Origin: Deltaproteobacteria bacterium | GTDB lineage: Bacteria; Desulfobacterota; Desulfobulbia; Desulfobulbales; Desulfobulbaceae | Assembly: GCA_024280455.1 (NCBI GenBank) | Contig: JAJRQC010000002.1 | Coordinates: 1 to 32,951 of the forward strand | DNA: 32,951 nucleotides | Direction of reading: 5' to 3' | Shown here: piece by piece, positions 1-7,912 of the stretch | How positions within the stretch are numbered: position 1 is the stretch's first letter | Layout: every line of letters starts with the position of its first letter | Program-made: the position numbers and the translations under genes | The notes under the pieces: model-generated | The model's database searches: none | What the model was told of the DNA's origin: nothing | The model's input: the letters and a program-made list of their open reading frames with translations, nothing else

Positions 1-221
1 CCAACATGAAATGGGCGTCCCGGCTGCGGCGCGGTGGTTGCATGGTTGATGGGCGGTGCCCATCCTACGGGAAATATTGGGTTGGTTATTGCCAATCCAG
101 AAACGTAGGTTGGGCACGGCCCAACATAAAATGGGCGTCCCGGCATGCGGCGCGGTGGTTGCATGGTTGATGGGCGGTGCCCATCCTACGGAAATGTTGA
201 TGGGCAATGCCCATCCCACGG
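1..221. repeat. REP-type hairpin array upstream of the RAYT gene
   Basis: A unit of about 71 bp at 1-71 is repeated almost exactly at 121-191. Two short palindromes recur: GATGGGC-ggt-GCCCATC (48-64 and 169-185; the variant with loop aat is at 199-215) and GTTGGGC-acg-GCCCAAC (109-125). The 7-bp stems are invariant and only the three loop bases change. This is the arrangement expected of paired REP hairpins (BIME-like) that are moved or processed by the adjacent RAYT protein. The array runs up to the RAYT start region and may extend left beyond the window. Confidence 0.85.
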
Positions 222-241
222 AGGGAATGGGATACAACACT

Positions 242-787
242 ATGGTTACGTACCGGAGAGCCGACATTCCCGGCGGCACCTATTTTTTTACGGTGGTGAC
301 GCATAAATGCCGAAAAATTTTTGCGAGCTCCGAGGCGAGAACCTTTCTCCGGGAAGCCATTGTCGAGGTACGGCAACAACATCCCTTTGCTATTGATGCC
401 TGGGTGCTGCTGCCCGAGCATCTTCATTGCATTTGGACATTGCCGCCTGGAGATCATGATTTTTCCAAACGGTGGGGCCTGATCAAGGCCGGTTTCAGCA
501 GGCGGGCAAAAGGATTGCTCCATGATGAAGCGTTGCTTACAAAGAGCAGGATGAACAAGCGGGAAAGCACGATATGGCAGCGGCGGTTTTGGGAACACGC
601 CATTTGTGATGAGGCGGATTTGCGATCCCATATGGATTATATCCATTATAACCCGGTGAAGCATGGTTTGGTGGAGCAGGTTTGCGATTGGCCATATTCG
701 ACCTTTCATCGGTTGGTGGCCGAGGGTATATATCCGCGCCATTGGGGCGCGGAAATGACCCCCCCCAGTGGCACGTTCGGCGAATAA
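242..787 (+). CDS. REP-associated tyrosine transposase (RAYT, IS200-like Y1 family)
   Basis: A 181-residue protein of the Y1_Tnp/RAYT family, a single-strand DNA endonuclease thought to cut and spread REP hairpins. The N-terminus (YRRADIPGGTYFFTVVT) is typical of the family. The metal-binding HUH motif is H60-L-H62 (LPEHLHCIW), and the nucleophile is the Tyr of YIHYNPVKHGL (Y133). An upstream ATG at 56 would add 62 residues translated from REP repeats, so I reject it. ATG 227 lies directly against a GGAGG, too close to use well, and adds only five residues. ATG 242 matches the family N-terminus. REP hairpins flank both sides, which supports a RAYT over an ordinary IS200. The protein looks intact and no IS ends are evident. 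Confidence 0.9.
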   Translation: MVTYRRADIPGGTYFFTVVTHKCRKIFASSEARTFLREAIVEVRQQHPFAIDAWVLLPEHLHCIWTLPPGDHDFSKRWGLIKAGFSRRAKGLLHDEALLTKSRMNKRESTIWQRRFWEHAICDEADLRSHMDYIHYNPVKHGLVEQVCDWPYSTFHRLVAEGIYPRHWGAEMTPPSGTFGE

Positions 788-805
788 CAGGCAGTGGGGG
801 ATGCA

Positions 806-955
806 TCCAGGTTGGGCACCGCCCAACACAAAACGGATGCGGCAAGATCCGGCCCGGCGTATGCATGTTGATGGGCGGTGCCCATCCTACGGGTTGTATG
901 AGATGACGGGCATGCCGTGATGTGTAGGTTGGGCATCGCCCAACATAAAACGTGC
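806..955. repeat. REP-type hairpins downstream of the RAYT gene
   Basis: Three more hairpins of the same two classes lie here: GTTGGGC-acc-GCCCAAC at 811-827, GATGGGC-ggt-GCCCATC at 870-886 and GTTGGGC-atc-GCCCAAC at 928-944. Stems are identical to those upstream, while the loops differ. With the upstream array they bracket the transposase gene. Confidence 0.85.
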
Positions 956-1012
956 ATGCTAACATCTTAAGTCTTTGCTGCAAAACGGGAATGTACCCGT
1001 TGGAGAGTTGAT

Positions 1013-1945
1013 GTGGGTGAAATTGTAATACAGGAATATGAGTCGAAATACCGGGCAAGCTGTATTGAATTATTAGGTGCAACATTTCGCGGGACCAGTA
1101 ATGAGCAAACGTTTCAGTATCGCTTTGAAGAAAGGTCGACCCCGCCGTTAATAGTTATTGCTTTAGATGGAGAGGAAGTCGTTTCTTTCAACTCCTGGAT
1201 TCCATGGAAATTCAGGTATGAACAAGAGGAACTTACAGGATTTCAATCCGGCGAATCGGCCACCGGGATGAATCATAGAAGAAAAGGAATATTTGGTAAA
1301 ATACTACGGTATGCCGATCAGATTGTTGAGGACAAAGACATAGATTTCTTTTTCGGCTTTCCGGGGCCGATGAGTTACAGCATTTTCTTCAAGTCCGGTT
1401 ATCGACCGATAACAACATCATATTTCAGCCTGAAACTGATACCTCCGTTTAGAAAAAGAGAAAAAAACAGTCCTGCTGCGGCAGGCCCTTGCTCTAGCGA
1501 GTACCTGTATCAGAGTGATAAGATAACCCCTGTGTTCGATCAGGGATATTTTTCATGGAGATACTTGAAAAACCCGAAGGAGTATGACATTGTCGAATAC
1601 CGGGAAAATTCAAGTAAGGCCGTTTTTGTTCTCAGAAAAATGAAATGGAAAAATATTCCTGAACTTGTATTGCTTGACTGTCAGTTAAACAGCTATAACC
1701 AGGAATTTATCCGTAAGGCTTTTTCTTATCTGATGAGTATATATGCCGGTAAAGCATTTTTTATGCGGACATATTTTAACGAGAATTCCGACCGGGGAAG
1801 GGCGTTAAAGAAGATTTTTAAAATTACGGTAAAAAAGGGCTACGATGTCTTTGTCGTTAAACCGATCTCCGACAAGGTTGATGAAAATATTATATATAAT
1901 CTGAATAATTGGGATGTCATGCCGCATTGTGTTGACGATATATAG
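1013..1945 (+). CDS. GNAT-family N-acetyltransferase-like protein
   Basis: A 310-residue protein read from GTG 1013, with GGAG at 1002-1005 seven bases upstream. The ATG at 1011 is in another frame and stops at once. The N-terminal half has the GNAT pattern: a strand/helix start, then an acetyl-CoA binding loop HRRKGIFGKIL near residues 88-98, followed by FFFGFPGPMSYSIFFKSGYRP near 115-135, which resembles the family's C-terminal acceptor region. The substrate cannot be told; relatives often sit in surface-polysaccharide clusters. The gene is visibly richer in A/T than its neighbours and lies between REP arrays and a transglutaminase-like gene, which suggests horizontal gain. The C-terminal half is not recognised. 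The assignment is by motif only. Confidence 0.6.
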   Translation: MGEIVIQEYESKYRASCIELLGATFRGTSNEQTFQYRFEERSTPPLIVIALDGEEVVSFNSWIPWKFRYEQEELTGFQSGESATGMNHRRKGIFGKILRYADQIVEDKDIDFFFGFPGPMSYSIFFKSGYRPITTSYFSLKLIPPFRKREKNSPAAAGPCSSEYLYQSDKITPVFDQGYFSWRYLKNPKEYDIVEYRENSSKAVFVLRKMKWKNIPELVLLDCQLNSYNQEFIRKAFSYLMSIYAGKAFFMRTYFNENSDRGRALKKIFKITVKKGYDVFVVKPISDKVDENIIYNLNNWDVMPHCVDDI

Positions 1946-2074
1946 AAAGGTGTGAAATACAGTGAGGCAAGTAACCGCAAGGCTGGTGGGCTGGTGGATC
2001 AGCAGGAGTTCAGAGCAGTGTCGCCGGTTGGATAAAAGGCCTCCATTCACAAAAAAACAACGGAACCTGTCGTC

Positions 2075-3367
2075 ATGAAGCGGTGTACATGGAAATTTAA
2101 ACTTTTTACCCTGCTGACGCTGGGAGTGGTGGCGGTGGCCTGTTATATCTGGGTGTATGCCATCGCCATCCGCAAAGATACGGACTTCCGTTATCGTGCC
2201 GCTAGTCTTGCCGAACTGTATATCCCTGCTGAGGCACCAGTTGTCACCGGGTTTCAATTTCCTGGTCGGGGCGAACTGGTGCTTGAAATCTCTCCCCCTC
2301 CACTTGCCGATTCAACCTGGATAATCATTACCGATCAGGGGCCTCCGTCTGCGACCACCGGCTCGTACCCGAAAATATCTTTACTGAAAAAAGAACACAC
2401 CTACAGGCTTCAGCAGAATAACGGGCATGACGATCTCTTGTCCCGGATTGATTTAACAATGCGAGTTGACTACGCACCTCGAGAATTCTATGCCGGCTAC
2501 AGTGACGCCGTTGGTGACACTTATCGCATTATTTCTTCAACCATTCCTGTGGGAAAGTATCGGAGATATCCACTTGAGACCTTTATAGATGAGGCCTATT
2601 CCAGCGACGACAGGCAGGAAGCCCGGAGAATCCTTGACGAAGAAGTCGGTATCCAGAGTAGTGACAGCACAAGGGAAAAGATAGAGAAAATTGGTCTGTT
2701 TGTCTTATCCGCACTTGATGATAAACGGGGTGTGCCTGTTCAGGGACTGAGCCAGAAAGCTATGGACGAGTATAAATGCGCTCTTGATGGAACATCCAAA
2801 ATCTGGTGTGTTCAGTTTGCGAGAATCTACGCATTGTTTGCAAATGTTGCCGAGGTCCCGACCCGGTTTGTTTCCCTGGGCGGCAGGGTCGACGGGGTCG
2901 CCCTCAGTGCCCATGGTTTTACTGAAAGCTTTGTTCGGGAAACTGGGCAATGGGTGTATGTGGACCTGTTTTCAAGGGTTTTGCTGGTCTCCAACAGACA
3001 CGGCAAGCTCTTGAATACGCTTGACCTGTTCATGCTGCAGCAGGCAGGGGTTGAAGAGGGATTATCGGCAGCGGTCTTTAAAAACGGCAGGATACGTCGT
3101 GTCCCGTATGCCGAGGTTGCCGATGATATAGCCTATTATTTCAACCGGGACGCCACCTTTATTTTTTCGAGAAAGAAAATTCAGCCGTTGAAGCAATACA
3201 GGAGGCTTGAACTGGCGATTAAAATCGTTCTTAACCCCGACCTGTCCTTTTCCTTGAAAAATTCATCCGCCAAACATTTTCTTGCCGTAGGTCTGTTTTA
3301 TGCGGTTCTGTTTCTTCTCTTCATCTGGCTGTTCCTGTTTGTCCGGATGTTCACCCGCCATCGGTGA
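2075..3367 (+). CDS. membrane-anchored transglutaminase-like protein
   Basis: A 430-residue protein with an N-terminal hydrophobic segment (about residues 8-30) and a C-terminal one (about 402-426), leaving a large domain probably outside the cytoplasm. Residues about 200-300 carry a transglutaminase/cysteine-protease-like core: Cys245 in IWCVQFARIYALF, His280 in SAHGFTESF and Asp297 in QWVYVDLFS, spaced as in the family's catalytic triad. Residues about 50-160 form a beta-rich region I do not recognise. The role is unknown; such proteins act in peptide or amide cleavage or cross-linking at the envelope. It follows the GNAT gene by 129 bp, and the two may belong to one accessory surface locus. 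No strong ribosome site precedes ATG 2075. A long hairpin terminator follows at 3506. Confidence 0.6.
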   Translation: MKRCTWKFKLFTLLTLGVVAVACYIWVYAIAIRKDTDFRYRAASLAELYIPAEAPVVTGFQFPGRGELVLEISPPPLADSTWIIITDQGPPSATTGSYPKISLLKKEHTYRLQQNNGHDDLLSRIDLTMRVDYAPREFYAGYSDAVGDTYRIISSTIPVGKYRRYPLETFIDEAYSSDDRQEARRILDEEVGIQSSDSTREKIEKIGLFVLSALDDKRGVPVQGLSQKAMDEYKCALDGTSKIWCVQFARIYALFANVAEVPTRFVSLGGRVDGVALSAHGFTESFVRETGQWVYVDLFSRVLLVSNRHGKLLNTLDLFMLQQAGVEEGLSAAVFKNGRIRRVPYAEVADDIAYYFNRDATFIFSRKKIQPLKQYRRLELAIKIVLNPDLSFSLKNSSAKHFLAVGLFYAVLFLLFIWLFLFVRMFTRHR

Positions 3368-3505
3368 TCAGCAGCAACCAACCATTTCCGGCAACCTTGA
3401 TCAGAGGCGTCGCCGGCAGGAACGTCGACCGCTCCTTTAAACCTGAAGAAATAACAACACCTTCTCTTTACCTGTAAGCAATTTTCAGGTAAAGTACGGA
3501 TCAGG

Positions 3506-3557
3506 AAAAAGCAGATAGAGCAACTCCCGCTTCCGGGAGTTGCTCTATCTGCTTTTT
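3506..3557. terminator. long perfect hairpin, bidirectional terminator
   Basis: A 19-bp perfect stem (3511-3529 with 3534-3552) with a CTTC loop is extended by an A5 tract on the left and a T5 tract on the right. It would work in both directions. It lies about 140 bp after the transglutaminase-like gene and is its most likely terminator. Confidence 0.8.
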
Positions 3558-3664
3558 GACTGTTGAGGGACTGCATACAATAATGGTACAGTACTTTTGT
3601 ACACGCCATGGGCGGGTGTATTTCCATTGTGTCGCAAATACGAAAACGTCTTGTCAGTGTTGAT

Positions 3665-3745
3665 TTTCCGTGGGCGATGCCCATCCTACATACACATACT
3701 CCAATTTGTTGTTTTGTGGTAAGGGTGGGCACCGGCCACCAATGT
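3665..3745. repeat. degenerate REP-like hairpins
   Basis: GTGGGC-gat-GCCCAT followed by CCTAC (about 3670-3690), and GTGGGCACCGGCCAC (about 3724-3739), are decayed relatives of the REP hairpins around the RAYT gene. They mark a second REP site about 2.7 kb from it. Confidence 0.6.
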
Positions 3746-3943
3746 AAAGCATGGTAAAATCGTACGCTTTTTATGTCTGGCTAATGCAATAAGGCGGAAA
3801 CATGTATTTTTCAACAAAATGGGAATACATCTGGCCGGGGATAAGACGTTTTTTTAAAATCAGTACAGCTTAGATATCAGCCTGTTTCTCGTAACCGGTT
3901 TGTTTCTGACCTTTATTAGAGACAACAAAAAAGCTCTCACTGC

Positions 3944-4016
3944 AGATAAACCAGCATGGCTGGACGGCACAACAAGCACTGAAAATCAACGACTTGCGTT
4001 ATGAATACGTAATTTC
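3944..4016. repeat. dispersed structured repeat, copy R1
   Basis: This copy begins GATAAACCAGCATGGCTGGAC (CCAGC-atg-GCTGG hairpin at 3951-3963), continues with a GGCACAACAA block and GAAAATCAACG, and then forms an AACG/CGTT mini-hairpin. Related copies lie at 4196-4280, 4281-4365, 19384-19478 and 19479-19572. R1 is divergent from the rny-tyrS copies beyond the first block. Confidence 0.65.
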
Positions 4017-4176
4017 TCAATAAATAGTGGTATAAAGTTGTAAAAAGTAGGTTGGAGTCTCGTACCTCGCTACCTGGGTTGAGGAACGAAACCCAACATT
4101 AGAGGGTATTCTGTTGGGTTTCGTTCCTCAACCCAACCTACACGTTTTGTCATTACCTCGGTTATTGAGAAGTTAC
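4009..4176. repeat. nested inverted repeat (MITE-like palindrome)
   Basis: A 23-bp perfect inverted repeat (4076-4098 with 4112-4134; core GGGTTGAGGAACGAAACCC) has a 13-base loop. It is enclosed by GTAGGTTGG at 4047-4055 and its complement up to 4141. Further out, GTAATTTCTCAATAA (4009-4023) is nearly the inverse of TTATTGAGAAGTTAC (4162-4176). The whole could fold as a long cruciform with a 20-base bulge on the left arm. No open reading frame is present, so this is a non-autonomous or REP-like element. Confidence 0.7.
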
Positions 4177-4195
4177 AGAAATACTGCGTAATTCG

Positions 4196-4365
4196 ATTTT
4201 CGGATAAACCGCCATGCTTTTTCGGCACAACAAACAATGAAAATCAACGACTTACGTTAAAAATACTGCGCAATTCGATTTTCGGATAAACCAGCATGGC
4301 TGGACCAGGATTTTCTTAACGTCACAGCCACAATCAACCATGAAAACAACCTGAAAAAATGCAGC
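4196..4365. repeat. dispersed structured repeat, tandem copies R2 and R3 upstream of trkA
   Basis: Two head-to-tail copies start at ATTTTCGGATAAACC (4196 and 4277; period about 81-84 bp). R2 has a decayed first hairpin (CCGCCATGCTTTTTCGG) but keeps GGCACAACAAACAATGAAAAT. R3 keeps CCAGCATGGCTGG (4291-4303), then AACGTCACAGCCACAA and ATGAAAACAACCTGA. R3 ends about 40 bp before the trkA start and so lies in its leader or promoter region. Confidence 0.75.
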
Positions 4366-4402
4366 CTTGAAGGCAAATTTTTTGGGATGAAAGGTATGTT
4401 GC

Positions 4403-5743
4403 ATGAACCTCTTGATTTACGGAGCGACTGAACTGGGCTACATGATAGCCCTGAGGTTGTATCAGGAACACAGCGTTACCCTGATTGACGATCTGGAGAA
4501 GTTGCCCGAGAAATTCAACAGCCTTGATATCAGTTTCATCAGCGGCAGTGGCGCCGATGTTGATGCTCTGGAACAGGCGGAAATGAAAAAATGCGGACTG
4601 TTTATTGCCTGTTCCGGCCTTGATGAGGCCAATATAGTCGCATGCTGGACCGTAAAAAAGATTGTCGATATTGAGACTATCTGTTTCGTCCGCACCATGG
4701 AACTCTACCGAAACCTTTCTTCACCGAAACAGAATCGCTACCAGACCCGCTACGACATTGACACCGTCATCTGGCCGGAGCAACTTCTTACCCAGGATAT
4801 TTTTCGTATTATATCCGTGCCTGATGCCGTTGATGTGGAATATTTTGCCGAAGGGCGGGCAAAGCTGTTTGAGTACCGGATAAAGGAGGATTCCAAGCTG
4901 CGTGACACCAGGGTCATGGACTGCTCCTTTCCAAAAGATGTGCTTATCGTCGGAATCACCCGTGACCAAAACCTTTTTATCCCTGACGGTTCGACTGTGA
5001 TCCAGGTCGACGACAAGGTTATATTCATGGGCACAGGGGCTGCCCTGGACAACTTGGCCGGGAGTATCTTTCAGACAAAAAACAGTATAAAAACGGCAGT
5101 CCTCATCGGCGGGGGCAGCGTTGGGTTCATGCTGGCCCAGAAACTTGAGCAGGCCGGGATAAAGGTGAAGCTCATTGAACACGATAAGGACAGGTGTGTC
5201 TTTCTGGCCGATAAACTGAAAAAAAGCCTTATTTTGCATGGCGACGGGACCGACCTGGAATTGCTTGAGGGAGAATACGTCGGCGATGCCGGTGTGATTG
5301 TCTGTATCACCAACAATGATGAAAAAAATCTGCTCTGTTCCCTGCTGGTCAAACAACTCGGTTCGGATCGGCGAATTATAACCCGAGTGAGTAACGCCCG
5401 GACCGCCCAACTTTTTGAGCGGGTTGGTATTGATGTTGTGGTCTCGCCACGGGAATCAGCGCTTACCGAGCTTCTCAACCGTGTGCAGGCTCGTGATGTG
5501 GATATCCTGGCCCTGGTGGAAGGGGGGCAGGGCGAGGTCCTGCGCCTGACCCTGCCGGAGGATTTTCCGAAGACCAGAGTTATTGATCTGAAGTTTGATG
5601 TTAAAGCGGTTATCGGTGTGGTTAAACGTGGACGACGTCTCATTGTCCCATGTGGAGAAACCGTTATTCAGGCCGGAGATCAAGTGAAGATATTCACCAT
5701 GGCAGAGGATGCCGAGGCTGTTAAAAAACTCTTTGCCAGATGA
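4403..5743 (+). CDS. trkA: Trk potassium uptake system, peripheral NAD-binding protein TrkA
   Basis: TrkA binds NAD(H) and nucleotides on the cytoplasmic face and gates the TrkH potassium channel. The 446 residues fit the usual two RCK_N/RCK_C repeats. The first Rossmann start is LLIYGATELGYMIA near residue 3, and the second is VLIGGGSVGFMLAQKL near residue 232, followed by LIEHD. Each is followed by an RCK_C-type beta domain. The glycine motif of the first half (GATELG) departs from the usual GxGxxG, while the second is intact, so nucleotide binding may be unequal. AAGG lies 8 bases before ATG 4403. The stop overlaps the trkH start as ATGA, so the two genes are translationally coupled. A dispersed repeat lies immediately upstream. 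Confidence 0.93.
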   Translation: MNLLIYGATELGYMIALRLYQEHSVTLIDDLEKLPEKFNSLDISFISGSGADVDALEQAEMKKCGLFIACSGLDEANIVACWTVKKIVDIETICFVRTMELYRNLSSPKQNRYQTRYDIDTVIWPEQLLTQDIFRIISVPDAVDVEYFAEGRAKLFEYRIKEDSKLRDTRVMDCSFPKDVLIVGITRDQNLFIPDGSTVIQVDDKVIFMGTGAALDNLAGSIFQTKNSIKTAVLIGGGSVGFMLAQKLEQAGIKVKLIEHDKDRCVFLADKLKKSLILHGDGTDLELLEGEYVGDAGVIVCITNNDEKNLLCSLLVKQLGSDRRIITRVSNARTAQLFERVGIDVVVSPRESALTELLNRVQARDVDILALVEGGQGEVLRLTLPEDFPKTRVIDLKFDVKAVIGVVKRGRRLIVPCGETVIQAGDQVKIFTMAEDAEAVKKLFAR

Positions 5744-7206
5744 AGATAACCACCATCCTGAATGCTCTGGGGATCATCCTGGTCGCCTTTGGCATAATAA
5801 TGCTCTTTCCCATAGCCGTTGCCGTAATGGAGCGGGAGTACACCTCGATCCTCCCCTTTATTACCGCTTCGTTAACTTCAGTTACCCTTGGTTTGCTCTT
5901 TCAAAAATATGGCGGATTTTCTCGAAATTTTGACGATCTCAAGCGAAACGAGGGCCTGCTGATAGTCTCTCTGGCCTGGGTCGTTACCGCGGCCATGGGA
6001 GCCATTCCGTATCTGTTTTACGGCCTGAGTCCCCTTGATGCCTATTTTGAATCCATGTCCGGAATTACGACCACCGGAGCAACCATCCTGGTCGATTTTT
6101 CCCTCTATCCTAAAGATTTCTTTTTCTGGCGCGCTCTCAGTCAATGGTTGGGCGGTATGGGAATCATTGTCCTGTTTGTCGCCATTCTGCCGCAGTTTGC
6201 GGTGGCCGGAAGGCAGATGTTTTTTGCCGAGGCCCCCGGCCCGACTGAGGAAAAGGTAACGCCGCGCATCACCCATACCGCCAAGGCCCTCTGGCTGGTC
6301 TATGTATTTTTGACCGTGCTGGAAGTGATTCTGCTTGTCAGTGCAGGAATGCCTTTTTTTGATGCCGTCTGTAATGCTTTTGCAACCATGGCCGCCGGTG
6401 GTTTCTCACCCCACCCTCGTTCCATTATGGGCTATGAAAATTCAGCGGTCATCTGGATCATCACCTGTTTTATGTTCCTGGCCGGTAGCAATTTTGCTCT
6501 TCAGTATCGTCTGTTTATACAGCGAAAGCCCCTTGCCATGGTTAACAGCGAGGAGTTTCGTTTCTACAGTATGATCGTGGTGCTGTGTTCCGGAGGGCTC
6601 TGGGTTGCCCTTGCTGCCGGCGGAGCGGGAGAGTCCCTGACCTCCCTTCGCGACAGTCTGTTTCAGATTGTCTCCATCCTTACAACCACCGGTTTTTCTT
6701 CGGCTGATTTTGCCCTGTGGAGCGTTGCCGCGCAAACCCTTATCTTTACGACCATGCTGATTGGTGGCTGTGCCGGATCGGCAGGTGGAGGGGTCAAGGT
6801 GATCCGGGTACTTTTCGGGTTTAAATACCTTAAGCGTGAGATAACCCAGATTGTCCACCCCAAGGCGATTCTGCCGATTAAAATTGATCGAAAAACCGTG
6901 GATGGAGATGTGCAGAGGCAGATCCTTGGCTTTCTTCTCTTCTACCTGATCCTGACAACCTGTTCCGCCCTGGTGGTGACAATTATAGAGGGAGATGCTG
7001 CCATCGGGCTGGTGGGAACCGCCGCAACTATCGGCAATATCGGGCCCGGTTTTGGTGAGATCGGCCCCATGGGCAGCTTTGGCGGGCTGTCCCCTTTGAC
7101 CAAGGGTATTTTTATTCTCAATATGGTCGTCGGCAGACTGGAGGTGATCCCGTTTCTTGCCATGCTTCACCCGGATTTCTGGAGTCTGAAGAAAAATTCT
7201 TTTTAA
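5740..7206 (+). CDS. trkH: Trk potassium channel/transporter subunit TrkH
   Basis: An integral membrane protein that carries potassium, working with TrkA. At 488 residues it has the normal family length and many hydrophobic segments. Four pore-loop selectivity segments can be picked out: SMSGITTTGATIL (about residue 100), NAFATMAAGGFS (about 215), SILTTTGFSSADF (about 310) and AATIGNIGPGFGEIGP (about 425). The C-terminal GRLEVIPFLAMLHPDFW is also typical. It starts inside the trkA stop codon. Its stop codon overlaps the stop of the convergent Sel1 gene by two bases, and no terminator hairpin separates them. Confidence 0.95.
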   Translation: MKITTILNALGIILVAFGIIMLFPIAVAVMEREYTSILPFITASLTSVTLGLLFQKYGGFSRNFDDLKRNEGLLIVSLAWVVTAAMGAIPYLFYGLSPLDAYFESMSGITTTGATILVDFSLYPKDFFFWRALSQWLGGMGIIVLFVAILPQFAVAGRQMFFAEAPGPTEEKVTPRITHTAKALWLVYVFLTVLEVILLVSAGMPFFDAVCNAFATMAAGGFSPHPRSIMGYENSAVIWIITCFMFLAGSNFALQYRLFIQRKPLAMVNSEEFRFYSMIVVLCSGGLWVALAAGGAGESLTSLRDSLFQIVSILTTTGFSSADFALWSVAAQTLIFTTMLIGGCAGSAGGGVKVIRVLFGFKYLKREITQIVHPKAILPIKIDRKTVDGDVQRQILGFLLFYLILTTCSALVVTIIEGDAAIGLVGTAATIGNIGPGFGEIGPMGSFGGLSPLTKGIFILNMVVGRLEVIPFLAMLHPDFWSLKKNSF

Positions 7207-7835
7207 TTCGTTCCGGAAGATCTATTGTTTATCCATCCAGCATACTGTTCATAACGCCTGCTGAGCAGAGTCCTTTCATGTTCAGTTAACGCCCGTTTTA
7301 TTTCCATGTATTTTTCTTCTGCCTGAGGGTACCCCTGCTCACTTGCCAGCTTCAGCCATGCCCCCGCGTCTATTCGATTCGTCATGGATCTCTTATCGAG
7401 CAGGAGCATGGCCAGTAAATACTGGGCCATGGCCCAGCCTTCAACCGCAGCCTGTTCGTACAGCTTTTCAGCATCATTTATATTCTGTTGAACTCCATTA
7501 CCGAATTCAAATTTCATTCCCAGGTAGAGGCAGGCAATCGGTAGATTCTGCTGTGCCGCTTTGCTCAACCAGTACACGGCTTTTTGGGAATCAGGTTCCA
7601 CAACCCGCCCCTCTTCATACATAAGAGCCAGACTGAACTGAGCTTCAGCGTCACCCTGTTGCGCAAGGCCCAGCATCTCTGCTTTGAGATCCCGGGTGTC
7701 CCCATTCCCGTGTACAAGGGGGGAGAAAAGGAAAGAAAAGAGGAGGAAGGAAATAAAAAAGCAAGTACAATTGATCGGATGGCACCTGTTTTTCGCAGGC
7801 GAAAAACAGGTGCCTGCTACGAAAACAGGACCCAT
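7203..7835 (-). CDS. Sel1-repeat (TPR-like) exported protein
   Basis: Contains three or so Sel1-like repeats, helix pairs that mediate protein-protein contact: AEAQFSLALMYEEGR, then IACLYLGMKFEFGNGV with AEKLYEQAAVEGWA, then AQYLLAMLLLDKR with AWLKLASEQGYPQAEEKY. A strongly hydrophobic stretch (CFFISFLLFSFLFSPLVHG) before the repeats looks like a signal peptide. The frame is open to 7883. I use ATG 7835 because it leaves a shorter leader, but the start is uncertain: a 15-bp hairpin (7781-7814) falls inside the first codons and no ATG, GTG or TTG lies between it and the signal peptide. The partner is unknown. It is transcribed in the same direction as the ParB-like gene 77 bases upstream and could be the last gene of that run. 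Confidence 0.7.
   Translation of the reverse strand: MGPVFVAGTCFSPAKNRCHPINCTCFFISFLLFSFLFSPLVHGNGDTRDLKAEMLGLAQQGDAEAQFSLALMYEEGRVVEPDSQKAVYWLSKAAQQNLPIACLYLGMKFEFGNGVQQNINDAEKLYEQAAVEGWAMAQYLLAMLLLDKRSMTNRIDAGAWLKLASEQGYPQAEEKYMEIKRALTEHERTLLSRRYEQYAGWINNRSSGTN
7781..7814. repeat. REP-like hairpin inside the 5' end of the Sel1 gene
   Basis: A perfect 15-bp inverted repeat: GGCACCTGTTTTTCG at 7781-7795 pairs with CGAAAAACAGGTGCC at 7800-7814, with a 4-base loop. It resembles a mobile REP-type palindrome and encodes the residues just before the signal peptide. Confidence 0.7.
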
Positions 7836-7912
7836 TCTGTCTGAACGTGAACGATGGGGATGGCGTGTAGTTCTAAAAAACATATCTTTGGTTGACCGGT
7901 CGGCAGAGAATA

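Noticed and set aside
86-829. 247-codon minus-strand frame opposite the RAYT gene
   Set aside because: It is antisense to a gene with clear HUH and Tyr motifs and reads through REP repeats; it has no family features.
1946-2074. Possible remnant of an intron or regulatory RNA between the GNAT and transglutaminase-like genes
   Set aside because: G-rich sequence with no stable stem set that I could identify and no coding remnant.
3368-4402. Search for a tRNA, CRISPR array or att site in the repeat-rich gap
   Set aside because: Repeats are not evenly spaced with unique spacers, no cloverleaf or integrase gene was found.
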